From Io17-Chloro-G2 sp965226915 (lineage in GTDB: Bacteria > Chloroflexota > Dehalococcoidia > Lucifugimonadales > UBA3495), in NCBI GenBank assembly GCA_965226915.1, contig CBDDEJ010000008.1:248001-312000 (forward strand): a stretch of 64,000 nucleotides of DNA. The letters run 5' to 3'. Of this stretch, positions 39,965 to 49,016 are shown piece by piece (position 1 is the first letter of the stretch; each line of letters starts with the position of its first letter). The translations under genes were made by a program, and so were the position numbers. The notes below the pieces were generated by a model that was not told where the DNA came from, did no database searches, and saw only the letters and a program-made list of their open reading frames with translations.

Positions 39965-40282
39965 ATGTACGTCATCAGAAGAATCGCCAAAGCGCAGCCG
40001 GGGAAGGTATGGCAGGTTGCCAGCCTGCTGACCAAAATATGCGCTGCCTACGAGGAGCAAGGCCGTCCCAAGGCCCATGTATATGTGTCCCAGGGTCTGC
40101 CGGGAACCCCCAACGTGGCCTATGCTGAGTGGAACCAGGCCACCATCGAACCCAACTGGCTTTCCAAAGTCCCCGAGGTGGTAAGGACCCTCAACGCCGA
40201 GATGCAGGCCCAGCTCGATTCTTACGAGATCGAGTTCTACGAGCTGGTCACACCGGAGAAACTAGTCGAGAGGGGCGTCTGA
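39965..40282 (+). CDS. Small conserved protein, dimeric alpha/beta-barrel-like
   Basis: 105 residues: MYVIRRIAKAQPGKVWQVASLLTKICAAYEEQG, VYVSQGLPGTPNVAYAEWNQ, and a final EIEFYELVTPEKLV. The beta-alpha-beta pattern with a long helix fits an ABM/NIPSNAP-like stress-response dimeric ferredoxin fold, which I cannot confirm. The start has AGGAG 8 nt upstream; a longer in-frame extension is not supported. It stands alone. Confidence 0.7.
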   Translation: MYVIRRIAKAQPGKVWQVASLLTKICAAYEEQGRPKAHVYVSQGLPGTPNVAYAEWNQATIEPNWLSKVPEVVRTLNAEMQAQLDSYEIEFYELVTPEKLVERGV

Positions 40283-40642
40283 TAGAACGGTAGCTAATGG
40301 CATTCTTCCGATCTAGTGTGGTCTCTGGTAGTGTATTGTTAATTGACTCGGTCAACAATCTTCAAATAAGAGCCCCGGTGCCACTTTAGCGTGGAAAAGG
40401 TGCGGCTCAACACCAAGTCCTTTTAGTGCCATTCATTTTGAACCTTTAATGGGTGCGGTGCGCAGCAATCCCGTATTGGAGCGTCAGAAATTGTGTCACC
40501 CGAGAAGATCAGAAAATAGATTTGTCCTTGAGGCATGGGCAAGGATATATTACCGGCACTATTCGCCGATAGTGTCAGTGCTGGGATCAGCGGTGCGCTA
40601 TATCGTTGGATAGACAACCCATTCAGCCTACGCTAACATCCG
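40283..40642. other. Intergenic stretch without recognisable gene
   Basis: About 360 bp of mixed composition between the small alpha/beta protein and the kinase remnant. I see no RNA gene, repeat or convincing reading frame in it. Confidence 0.5.
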
Positions 40643-41125
40643 ATGATGGCCAGTGAGCGAATCCAGTGCCGCATCGACAGTCTGCTAGACGAGGCCGATC
40701 AGGCTATTGCTCATGAAGACTGGTCCACCGTCGCCAGTCGCGCCCGGTCGGTCTTGGTCATTGACCCGGAAAACAGCGACGCGGCAGCGTACCTTGTTGC
40801 GGCGGATGGGAACTAGGCGGTGCAACTCCTCCGGCCGCCCAACACCAAGGAATTCTCACTTCGCCTGAAACCGCAGACACCATATCATCACAGCCCACCT
40901 CTTTCGCCGATGGCCGCTACCAGGTCAAGCGATTCCTGGGTGAAGGCGGCAAGAAAAAGGTCTAACCTGGCCCAGGACACGCTGCTGGACCGGGAAGTGG
41001 CCTTCGCCCTGATTAAGACCGATGGTCTGGACGATACATCCCGCACCCACATCCGGCGCGTGGTTCAGGCCATGCGCCGGCTTGGCTCCCTTCCACCACG
41101 CTCCATTACGCCATCCAGCTGCTGA
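40643..41125 (+). pseudogene. N-terminal remnant of a Ser/Thr kinase-type regulator
   Basis: ERIQCRIDSLLDEADQAIAHEDW and VLVIDPENSDAAAYLVAADGN (a TPR-like start) end in TAG. In the following frames come TSFADGRYQVKRFLGEGGKKKV (kinase P-loop) and, after one extra A, LAQDTLLDREVAFALIKTDGLDD and IRRVVQAMRRLGS. Then similarity ends. This matches the front of the kinase-ATPase-TPR family whose back half is the remnant at 31462-33702. It may be a part of the same or of a sister gene. Confidence 0.75.
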
Positions 41126-41878
41126 GGTCTCTGCCCAGCAAAACTTGAAGCTTCAAAATATCTTGGAGATAGAAAGGTCGTAAGTACTCTCTCGCCCTCG
41201 ACTCCGTCGATGGATTGGGACCTTCCATTGATTCAGTTAAGTTGTTCTCCCACCGACGAAAAACACGTGCCCTCGCAGTCCGTCGAAACAAGTGATATCA
41301 GGAGCGGAGAAGTCGGCTTGACTTCACCCACCTGATTGCGGCGTTGCGTGGCGGTCTGGAATAATTGTAATTTCGATGAGGATCGAAGAAATCCCCGTTG
41401 CTGAACGGTAATGCTAGGAACTCGCACACATCTTCGAGCATTTTAGCAGAGTCCGCTGAGAAGTCTAAGGTCAAGTAAATGCGCACCTTTCGGCTACCAA
41501 ACGTATCCAAATATCGTTTTATACCGTCGAAGTAAAGGCCTTGCTCGACGTAAAGGCGGGCTTGTCCTAAACTAAAGCCAAGGTGAAATGTACATCTCGC
41601 TGAAACGACCGCACATGCCGGCTGTATCGGTGCCCACCCAGTTGGGGCCTAAAGGTGATATGAGGTGCCGTGGAGTCCTTTCGGTCATCGTCAATCTCCC
41701 TGAAATGCACATCCCACCTTGGTATTGGTTTAGTAGCTTTCCGTGGCGAGCCTGGTCATCAAGCAGTGCCTGGTAAAACGGCTTCCGCTCATGCCCGTAT
41801 ATCGCTAACAGCGAGTAATGCGAATAGGCGCGCTCGACAGGATCACGCAACATGATAATGATATTCGCATCGGGGATC
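41106..41878 (-). pseudogene. Sulfotransferase-domain protein, broken by a MITE and frameshifts
   Basis: From 41878 down it reads IPDANIIIMLRDPVERAYSHYSLLA, the 3'-PSB loop of sulfotransferases, then PFYQALLDDQARHGKLL. MITE 3 copy B interrupts here. Removing it with one TA gives GKLLGQARLYVEQGLYFDGIKRYLDTFG in frame, then KVRIYLTLDFSADSAKMLEDVCEFLALPF. After a stop the C-terminus ESRAREYLRPFYLQDILKLQVLLGRDL follows in another frame. The N-terminal part with the 5'-PSB loop is missing and replaced by an unrelated leader. Confidence 0.85.
41570..41730. mobile_element. MITE family 3, copy B (TA target)
   Basis: 161 bp with terminal repeats AACTAAAGCCAAGGTG/CACCTTGGTATTGGTT, flanked by TA (41568-41569 and 41731-41732). 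The ends match copy A at 32049; the interior is longer and diverged. Confidence 0.82.
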
Positions 41879-42006
41879 CTGGTGGCCGACGCAGTCTGCT
41901 GTGCCTCCGCCGAGTGCTGTCCTCCTACAAGTCCCACGGCGACAAGTCCCACGGCGACAAGTCCCACGGTGGCCGCTGCCACTACCAAGACTAACGCTCT
42001 AAACAA
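41879..42006 (-). pseudogene. Signal-peptide remnant of another secreted protein, fused to the sulfotransferase remnant
   Basis: MFRALVLVVAAATVGLVAVGL...GGQHSAEAQQTASATR is a hydrophobic export signal ending at Ala-Gln-Gln. The open frame then runs without break into the sulfotransferase piece. Sulfotransferases of this type are cytoplasmic, so the join is an artefact of deletion or recombination. Leaders of the sort GG.H.AEAQ..SATR precede secreted beta-sandwich proteins in Chloroflexota. Confidence 0.6.
41927..41971 (+). repeat. Three 15-bp tandem repeats in the leader remnant
   Basis: ACAAGTCCCACGGCG occurs three times, the last with one change. On the minus strand it encodes VGLVA repeats that lengthen the hydrophobic core of the signal peptide. 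Confidence 0.85.
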
Positions 42007-42067
42007 AGGTTACCTCCCCTGGCCCCGGTTTCATCTGAACACGTCTCCCTTACAGGAACCTGTTGCC

Positions 42068-45000
42068 CTACTGGCGGCCCTTGTATTCGAAGTACAGTCC
42101 AACTACTTTCCTCGTATCATCAAGGCTGAGTTTCACGCCCTTCGGGGGACCGAAATAGTCGCCCACGGCAACGCGTGCTTCTTCCAGTTGTATCCACCCA
42201 TCTTTGTTGGCGTCGTACCGTGCAACCAGGGGGTCCACGGCGGTCATCGCGTAGTTCGACACCGCCCTCGCGGTCTTGCCGGAACCCAGGAGGTCGGTGT
42301 AGGTCGCGGTGGCGCGCAGGTGGTAGCCGACGTCCATGGACGTCGGAGCGTAGCTCATCGACGTTGCCCCTGAGATGTCCATCCAACTGTCCATGTCTGC
42401 GGACTTGGACCACTGCCATGTCACGTCGGTGAGGTCGCCGTCAGGATCGCCAAGGGTCGCCGTTAGGTCGTCGCCAACCGTAGGTTTCTCCGACGACAGG
42501 GTCACCGTCCCAGCTTCGTCCAGGTTGGTCACCGCAATGGTCACCGTGATCATAGCAGTGGCGCCGGATGGGTCCGTGGCCGTAACCTCGACACCGTAGG
42601 TATTCTTCTCTCCCTCGTAATCCAAATTCGTCCCGTCCCCCACCTGGATCTGTCCCGTGGCTGCGACGATGCCGAAGGATCCCGCGCCGGCGCCGCCCAG
42701 CATGTAGGTCAGGATGCCGGAGTCGGTGGCCACGACCGGAGCGCCGACGTTTTCGCCGGCAGCCGTGTTCTCGGCTATCGAGCGGTCCGTCCTGGGGCCA
42801 TCCGCAAACACCGGGGACCGGTTCGATGGCCGTGGCGGCGGGGGCGGTGGCGGCGGCGGGGGTGGCGTTTCCCGAGCGGTTGCGGTCGCCTCGTCGGACC
42901 ATTCGCCGTCGCCGTCGCCGTTGACGGCGCGCAACTGGTAGGTGTAGGTCGTTCCAGCGGACACCTGGCTGTCCCGGTACGTGGTCGCCGCGACACCGGG
43001 GCCGGGACTGACGAGGGCATAGCTCTCTCCGGCCTCCTTGCGTTCCAGCTCGTATCGGGTGATGGGGCTGCCATTATCTGAAGGCCTGGCCCACGACAGT
43101 TCGATGAAAGCGGCGCTGCTCCGCACGGGCGACAGATTCCTCACCTGCTCGGGCGGGGCAAGGAGTTCGCTGGACTCCGTGGCCGTGTTGTCCCCCGGCC
43201 TGCGATCGAACTCGTCGCCAGTGGCTGTGGAGGTAATGGAGATGTCTGCGGACGCCGCTGACCCGACCTGCACGACAATCTCGCCCGTCCCGCTTGCGCC
43301 CGAATCCAGGTTGTCAAATGCGCAGGCGACCTCGCCGCCGGTCGCTCCTCCCGAGTGGGCGCACTTGTCAGCGGGGGTAGCCGACACCAAGCTCACGGCC
43401 CGATCGAGGGTGCTCCTCACCACTGTGTTTGTCGATGCAGCCGGACCGGAGTTCCGGACCGTGTAATCGTAGGTCAACTCCTCGCCCCGGGAGACACGGG
43501 AGGGCGAGCCGGATACCATTGTGCTCAAGTCCACGGTAGCTGATATGTCGTCGGTGATGGTCACCGTCGCCGTGTCCCTTCCACCTAGCAGGTGCGGCAG
43601 ACCGGGGTCGGCGTAGGCCAGGGTCACAGTGAAGGTCTCGTTGGGTTCCTGGACGGTGTCGTGAGTGACGAATACCGTGAAGGTCTTCACCGCTCGGTAA
43701 CGCCGCTGGCCGCTGACGGTCTCCAGGCTGAAGTCACTCCGGTTGAAGGTCGCCGTGTCGGACAACCGCTGGTAGTCGGCGGGCTGGGTTGCGCTGCCGT
43801 CTGCGGTGGCTACGGTCACGTCGAAAGAGAAGCCGCTCTCCGGCATCTTGTCCTTGGTGGTGATGGCGACGGCGTTCAGGGAGACGGGGCGAGTGCTCCC
43901 AGGGCTCGTGGCTTCTTCGGCCGTCGGCGCCGCCTGCTCCCAACTCAGGACCACGGGCACGTGGTCGTTGTCGGCAATGGTCACCGTCGCAGTGGCGGGA
44001 CCTCCCTGTAGATGGGGGGGGCTTGGGTCGGAGTAGTTCAGGATTACCGTGAAGTTCTCGTCCGGCTCGTCGTCGGTGTCATTGATGATGGAGACGCCGA
44101 TGTTCCGGGTTGCCTGGAAGCGGAACTGGCCCCCCACGTCGGTGCGCGTGAAGTCGCCCTGGCCGAAGCTGAAGCTGCTGGTCAGCGGCCGATAGTCCGA
44201 GCCTTGGGTGGCGGTGTTGTCGGCCGTCGCAGCGGACAGGGCGACAGTGAAACCGTTCTCCGGCATTTTGTCCGACGTGGTGGTGGCCTGGGCCTGCAGG
44301 GTGACCCTTGTCGCATGCTCGTCGACGCTCACGAACGACTGGTCCCAGCTGATGGTGACGGGTACGAAGTCGTTGTCGGTGATCTTTACGCCCATAATGG
44401 CTGGTCCGCCCTGCAGGTGAGGTGGGCCGGGGTTCGCGTACTCAATGGTTGCCGTGAAATCCTCCTCGTCTTCGTCGGATGTGTCATCCACAATGGGTAC
44501 CAGCACTTGCTTTGCGGCGCGATAACGGCGCTCGCCGTTGACGGTTACCCGGCTGAAGTCGTTCCGGCTGAAAGTGACGGTATCGTCCACCCGCGTATAG
44601 TCGCCGGGCCGGGCCGCGCTGCCGTTAGACGTATAGATGGAGGCGTCGAAGGAGAACCCGTCTTCAGGCCGCTTGTCCACAGTAGTGACGGCGTAGGCGC
44701 GCAGTGTGGCGCTTCCTGCGTTCTCACCGACCGTTACGTCCGACTGTTCCCAGCTGAGAGTAACTGGAACGTGTTCGTTGTCCTTGATTGTGACGACTGC
44801 CGTGGAGGGGCCTCCCTGGAGATGCGAGAGGCCGGGAGTCGCGTAGGCCAGCCTTACCCTGAAGGCCTCGTCCGATTCATCCGCTGTGTCGTCTATGATG
44901 GCTACGCTGAAATCCCTGGTTGCTCGGTATCGCTGCTGGCCGTTCACGTCGGTCTGGCTGAAGTCGCTCGCGACAAAGGTCGCGGACGAGGCCGGAGTCG

Positions 45001-48000
45001 TGTAGTCGTCGTCGAGGGTCGCGCTGGTATCGGTGGTGGTCAGGGTCACATCGAAGGTGAAGTCAGCCTCCGGCGGCGAATCCAGTGTGGTTGTGAAGAC
45101 TGCTCTAAGGACCACGCTCCCGGCGTCCTCGTCCACTTCAATAGAGGTCTCTTCCCACTGCAGGGTTATGGGTATATCGTCCGGCAGCGGTGTGCCTGTC
45201 TGTGTGTCAGACCATGCTCCATCCCCCGCGGAGTTGACGGCCCGCACCTGTACGTCGTACTCCGCCGCGTTTGTGAGATTGGAGATGACATTTCGCAGGT
45301 TGCCGCTTCTCCAGGCGTTGTCCCGCACCGTCCAGTTGGAGTCCACCGTCTCGTCTTCGCTGGTCTCGATGTAGCGCACGTCGTAGGCTGTGATGACCCC
45401 GCCACCCGTGTCAACGGGGGCAGTCCAGACGACAGCCAGAGTCCTGTCGCCGCGTGTGAGAGAGGTTATGGCCGGCGCCGACGGCGTGGTCGTGGTGGGC
45501 TCGTCAGCTTCCGCTTGGGACCAGGGGCCGTGTCCGGAACCGTTGTGAGCCCGCAGTTGGAACTCGTACTTGGTTCCGCCCTCAAGGCCGGTGATGGTGT
45601 GGCTCCGGTTGCTCGGCGTCCCTACGCCCGTCTCCACAGACCAGTTGCCCTCGCTCCTGTCGGTGACATCGTCTCTGATGTAGCGGAGGTCGTAGGAGGT
45701 GATGGCCGTCTCCCCTGTGTCGGTCGGGGCCTTCCAGCCGACCGTTAGCGTGCCTCCTCCCGGGGTCACAGTGTCGATATCGGGCGCGCCCGGAATGGAG
45801 CCGTGTCCGTAAATGGTGAGGCCCCACGACCTGAGACTCCCACTATCTATCCTCAGAGCGTCCTTGATCCGAAGTGTCCATTTGCCGGCCGCGTCCTCGC
45901 CCAGGTGGCGGGCCGAACCAAAGCGGAACTTGGTGGGCAACGCCCCTACTATCGGGGTGGAAGGGGACAGCGTTGAAACGGCCCCTGCGGGCGAGACCAG
46001 ATCAACGGTCAGGTCCCGAAAGTTAGAGTGGTTGAAACGGGCGTTGACTTCCACAAACTCAACGAAATCCACAAACGGGTCGATGGTCAGGCTGGTGGTT
46101 ACGGTGGTAGGCGTATCGGACGACGGCAGGTCGGGGATTCGCAGGTTGATGACGCTGGACGAAGAGGTGATTTCCCTCAAGTCGCGGACGTTGGTCCAAG
46201 TTGTGGCCAGGTCCACGGCCGCCTTGGCGTCCACCATTCCGAAACCGTACTCGTGGTTGAAGTTGTAGCGGTCCGTGGTGGACCCGTATTTGAAAGCCCC
46301 TTCCACCCAGCCCGTGTTATCCGGGTCGTTCTTTCGGGCGGAGGCCGCCAGGATCAGCTTGACGTCCCGCCACGTCAACGCGCTGTTTGCTTGTCGAATC
46401 AGCGCTACCACGCCGGAGACTATGGGAGTGGCGGCGCTGGTGCCTCCAAAACTGCCCCTGTACCGGTGTCCGTTATCGGTGGTGGCTATTCTGGGCTGGC
46501 CGTCCCTCCCGCTGCTGGACGGCCCGCACACCCACAGGTTCGCGCCCGCTTCCGAGTAGTCGCTGCGTTTGTCGTCGTGCCCGACGGCGCATACGGCAGT
46601 GACGGCGTAGAAGTTGGAATATTCATCCAGGGTGGAGTAGTCGTCGTCACCTCCATTCCCGGCAGCCCACGCGTAGAAAACGCCCTTCCCGCCATACCCG
46701 GTGGTGACGCCATCCTTGACCGCCGCTTCCCAAAGTTCAGTGGCAGGCTCCGGCTGACCGGAATCTCCAGGGCCCCAGCTGTTGTTTGATATGGCCGTGG
46801 TTGCCGCATTTCGCGACATGGCGTTCGCTTCGTTGGCGTTGGATTGTTCCACCAGATAGTTGTATCCGTATATCTTGGCCCCGGGGGCTACGCCGCGCAT
46901 GCCTAGGCTGTTGTCCTTCGCCGCGATGAGGCCGGCTACGGCGGTGCCGTGGTCCTCGAACGGGTGATAGATGTCTGTCAGGTCCGGGTCGTAGTTGTGA
47001 TTGAAGGAGGTGAGGACGTTGTCGGCCAGGTCCTCGTGCCGGTAGTGCATTCCGTCGTCCACCACCGCCACGTTGATGCCTGAGCCTGTGTATGTGGGCC
47101 ACACCTCCTCGACCCTGATATCCTGACCGGCGCTGTTGCGAAACTGACCGTCGTTGTTCAGGTGCCACTGGCAGCCGTAGAGCGGGTCGTTTATGCCGCT
47201 GCTGGTCGTGATGTTGGAGCAGCGGTCTACGAAATAGGTGTACCCACCTTCCTCAATAACCCTGACGGTGTAACGTCCTGTTTCCGTGCCGTCCTTGCCT
47301 GTCACCTTCAAATGGTATGTACCTGCCTCCAGTCTGCCTTGGAAGGTAAATATGTCGTCAAAATGAACCGAATCTACCGGTGCCTGGAGGTCGTTTTCAT
47401 CGGTCAGGGCTCCGTTGATATTAATGACTTCGCTCACTCCACCGATGATCACGTAAGTTGTCTCTTCGAGGGTAAGGCTGAAGTAGTCCTCGTCGCCGGC
47501 CGGGTCTATGATTCCGCCCGCCGCACCGCCGAGGGTCAGTGGCTGAGCGTCAGCGATGGCGCTGCCAGGCTCGGTTATGGCCGTAGCAAATACTGTGTAA
47601 GGCCCATCGGAACTATATGCGAAAGAGCTGACCCTGACGTAGTACACCCCGGCGTTTAGGTTCTCCCGGATGAGAAAGTTCGTCCAGCCGCCAGGGAGAT
47701 AACCGTCATCGTTGGATGCTATCACCGTGCCGTTGCTTCGTTGCAGCTCACCAACCGTATCCGGGAACCCGGATGCGCGAATGGCTACCTCCGTAGCTTG
47801 GGATAGTTCCAACTTGAAGTAGTCTTGGTCGTCTTCCGGGTCAATTGTGCCACTTGCAGAGCCGTTGAGATTCAGAGTGGTAGCGTTGCTCCTGGACGTG
47901 GTCTCCGGGATCTCCCTGACCCTGAGGATATAGGGTTCGTCAGTTGGTCCGAAGCCGGTTACCTTGATGTAGTACGTCCCGGACTCGAGTCTGTGCCACA

Positions 48001-48937
48001 GAAAGAAATTGTCCGGGTCGGGCGGCACGGCGCCATAGTCATTGCTTTCTACGGACATACCGTTGCTGTCCAGCAACTCACCCACGGTATCCAGGTCGCC
48101 CAGGGTATATATCCAGTAATCGGCTGTCCTTGACACACTAAAGCTGAAGTAATCTTCATCGTCGGCGGGGTCGATGGCTCCCCACACCCTGGCGTCTGCG
48201 GTCACGCTCGTGGCTGCAGCGCGAGTATCGCCGTGGTCAGAGGGGGTTGCGCTGGTTGTGGCCGACCAGGCGCCGTCTACGTCGTCTTCGTCAACCGCAC
48301 GCACCTGCACGTCGTACCCCGTGCCATTGGTCAGGCCGGCGACGCCGTAGGCCAGGCTGCCGCCGCCCTCTTCCCAGGCGTCCTCCTCCACAGTCCAGTT
48401 GGGGTCCAACATCTCATCAGCGCTGGTCTCGATGTAACGCACGTCGTAGGCCGCAACGCCGGTAGTGATTCCGTCGGGAGCGCTCCAGGAAACCCGCACG
48501 GCCCGGTCGTCGGCGCGAACGGAATCGACGACGGGAGCGGGCAAGGCAGACGTCCCGACCTCAGTTGTGGACCAGATCCCATCTCCGTTGGAGTTTACCG
48601 CCCGTACCTGGACGTCGTACTGTGTCCCATTGCCCAGCCTAGTTAAGGTGTATGAGAGCGTTCCGGATGTCCAAGCGTTGTCCTCGACGGTCCAGTTGGC
48701 GTCGTCTGTCTCATCCGCGCTGGTCTCGATGTGACGCACGTCGTAGGCCGTGATGCCGGTTTCGCCGGCAGGAGCGGACCAGGCCACGGTAAGTGTGGTA
48801 TCGCCAGAAGTTACAGAGTCGATGGCAGGCGCGGCGGGAGTAGACTGCGCGCTGGCGTAGCCCAAGCCCAGCACCAGGCAGAGCAGGGCACATCCCGCCG
48901 CCGACAGCAGTCTGGCAGGCCTGAGCATCCTGGTCAT
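42068..48937 (-). CDS. Giant secreted subtilisin-like (S8) protease with FN3, PPC, P-domain, Calx-beta and cadherin-like repeats
   Basis: 2289 residues. A signal peptide ends near residue 30 (GLGYASAQ). Two FN3 domains (31-233) and three PPC-type domains (236-560; DPADDEDYFSF, DPEDDQDYFKL, DPAGDEDYFSL) follow. The S8 domain has Asp in VAVVDDGMHYRHEDL (about 623), His in DHGTAVAGLIAA (about 662), oxyanion Asn in ISNNSWG and Ser in GGTSAATPIVSG (about 832). Then come a proprotein-convertase P-domain (945-1045), two FN3, four Calx-beta repeats (1255-1792), a DUF11-like domain, another FN3, a run of prolines, a cadherin-like and an Ig-like domain, and a final EF-hand-like DANKDGWIQLEEA. No propeptide precedes the S8 domain; one seems to lie in the lipoprotein gene 79 nt upstream. 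Confidence 0.93.
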   Translation of the reverse strand: MTRMLRPARLLSAAGCALLCLVLGLGYASAQSTPAAPAIDSVTSGDTTLTVAWSAPAGETGITAYDVRHIETSADETDDANWTVEDNAWTSGTLSYTLTRLGNGTQYDVQVRAVNSNGDGIWSTTEVGTSALPAPVVDSVRADDRAVRVSWSAPDGITTGVAAYDVRYIETSADEMLDPNWTVEEDAWEEGGGSLAYGVAGLTNGTGYDVQVRAVDEDDVDGAWSATTSATPSDHGDTRAAATSVTADARVWGAIDPADDEDYFSFSVSRTADYWIYTLGDLDTVGELLDSNGMSVESNDYGAVPPDPDNFFLWHRLESGTYYIKVTGFGPTDEPYILRVREIPETTSRSNATTLNLNGSASGTIDPEDDQDYFKLELSQATEVAIRASGFPDTVGELQRSNGTVIASNDDGYLPGGWTNFLIRENLNAGVYYVRVSSFAYSSDGPYTVFATAITEPGSAIADAQPLTLGGAAGGIIDPAGDEDYFSLTLEETTYVIIGGVSEVININGALTDENDLQAPVDSVHFDDIFTFQGRLEAGTYHLKVTGKDGTETGRYTVRVIEEGGYTYFVDRCSNITTSSGINDPLYGCQWHLNNDGQFRNSAGQDIRVEEVWPTYTGSGINVAVVDDGMHYRHEDLADNVLTSFNHNYDPDLTDIYHPFEDHGTAVAGLIAAKDNSLGMRGVAPGAKIYGYNYLVEQSNANEANAMSRNAATTAISNNSWGPGDSGQPEPATELWEAAVKDGVTTGYGGKGVFYAWAAGNGGDDDYSTLDEYSNFYAVTAVCAVGHDDKRSDYSEAGANLWVCGPSSSGRDGQPRIATTDNGHRYRGSFGGTSAATPIVSGVVALIRQANSALTWRDVKLILAASARKNDPDNTGWVEGAFKYGSTTDRYNFNHEYGFGMVDAKAAVDLATTWTNVRDLREITSSSSVINLRIPDLPSSDTPTTVTTSLTIDPFVDFVEFVEVNARFNHSNFRDLTVDLVSPAGAVSTLSPSTPIVGALPTKFRFGSARHLGEDAAGKWTLRIKDALRIDSGSLRSWGLTIYGHGSIPGAPDIDTVTPGGGTLTVGWKAPTDTGETAITSYDLRYIRDDVTDRSEGNWSVETGVGTPSNRSHTITGLEGGTKYEFQLRAHNGSGHGPWSQAEADEPTTTTPSAPAITSLTRGDRTLAVVWTAPVDTGGGVITAYDVRYIETSEDETVDSNWTVRDNAWRSGNLRNVISNLTNAAEYDVQVRAVNSAGDGAWSDTQTGTPLPDDIPITLQWEETSIEVDEDAGSVVLRAVFTTTLDSPPEADFTFDVTLTTTDTSATLDDDYTTPASSATFVASDFSQTDVNGQQRYRATRDFSVAIIDDTADESDEAFRVRLAYATPGLSHLQGGPSTAVVTIKDNEHVPVTLSWEQSDVTVGENAGSATLRAYAVTTVDKRPEDGFSFDASIYTSNGSAARPGDYTRVDDTVTFSRNDFSRVTVNGERRYRAAKQVLVPIVDDTSDEDEEDFTATIEYANPGPPHLQGGPAIMGVKITDNDFVPVTISWDQSFVSVDEHATRVTLQAQATTTSDKMPENGFTVALSAATADNTATQGSDYRPLTSSFSFGQGDFTRTDVGGQFRFQATRNIGVSIINDTDDEPDENFTVILNYSDPSPPHLQGGPATATVTIADNDHVPVVLSWEQAAPTAEEATSPGSTRPVSLNAVAITTKDKMPESGFSFDVTVATADGSATQPADYQRLSDTATFNRSDFSLETVSGQRRYRAVKTFTVFVTHDTVQEPNETFTVTLAYADPGLPHLLGGRDTATVTITDDISATVDLSTMVSGSPSRVSRGEELTYDYTVRNSGPAASTNTVVRSTLDRAVSLVSATPADKCAHSGGATGGEVACAFDNLDSGASGTGEIVVQVGSAASADISITSTATGDEFDRRPGDNTATESSELLAPPEQVRNLSPVRSSAAFIELSWARPSDNGSPITRYELERKEAGESYALVSPGPGVAATTYRDSQVSAGTTYTYQLRAVNGDGDGEWSDEATATARETPPPPPPPPPPPRPSNRSPVFADGPRTDRSIAENTAAGENVGAPVVATDSGILTYMLGGAGAGSFGIVAATGQIQVGDGTNLDYEGEKNTYGVEVTATDPSGATAMITVTIAVTNLDEAGTVTLSSEKPTVGDDLTATLGDPDGDLTDVTWQWSKSADMDSWMDISGATSMSYAPTSMDVGYHLRATATYTDLLGSGKTARAVSNYAMTAVDPLVARYDANKDGWIQLEEARVAVGDYFGPPKGVKLSLDDTRKVVGLYFEYKGRQ

Positions 48938-49016
48938 GGGACAGATGACTCTGAAGAGACGTTAGCTTGCGCGGGAACAGTGGGTCGCAACAACCCGTGG
49001 TATTCACAGGCAACAA

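Noticed and set aside
44012..45748. 578-aa plus-strand frame
   Set aside because: It is antisense to the Calx-beta and FN3 repeats of the giant protease; low stop frequency comes from composition.
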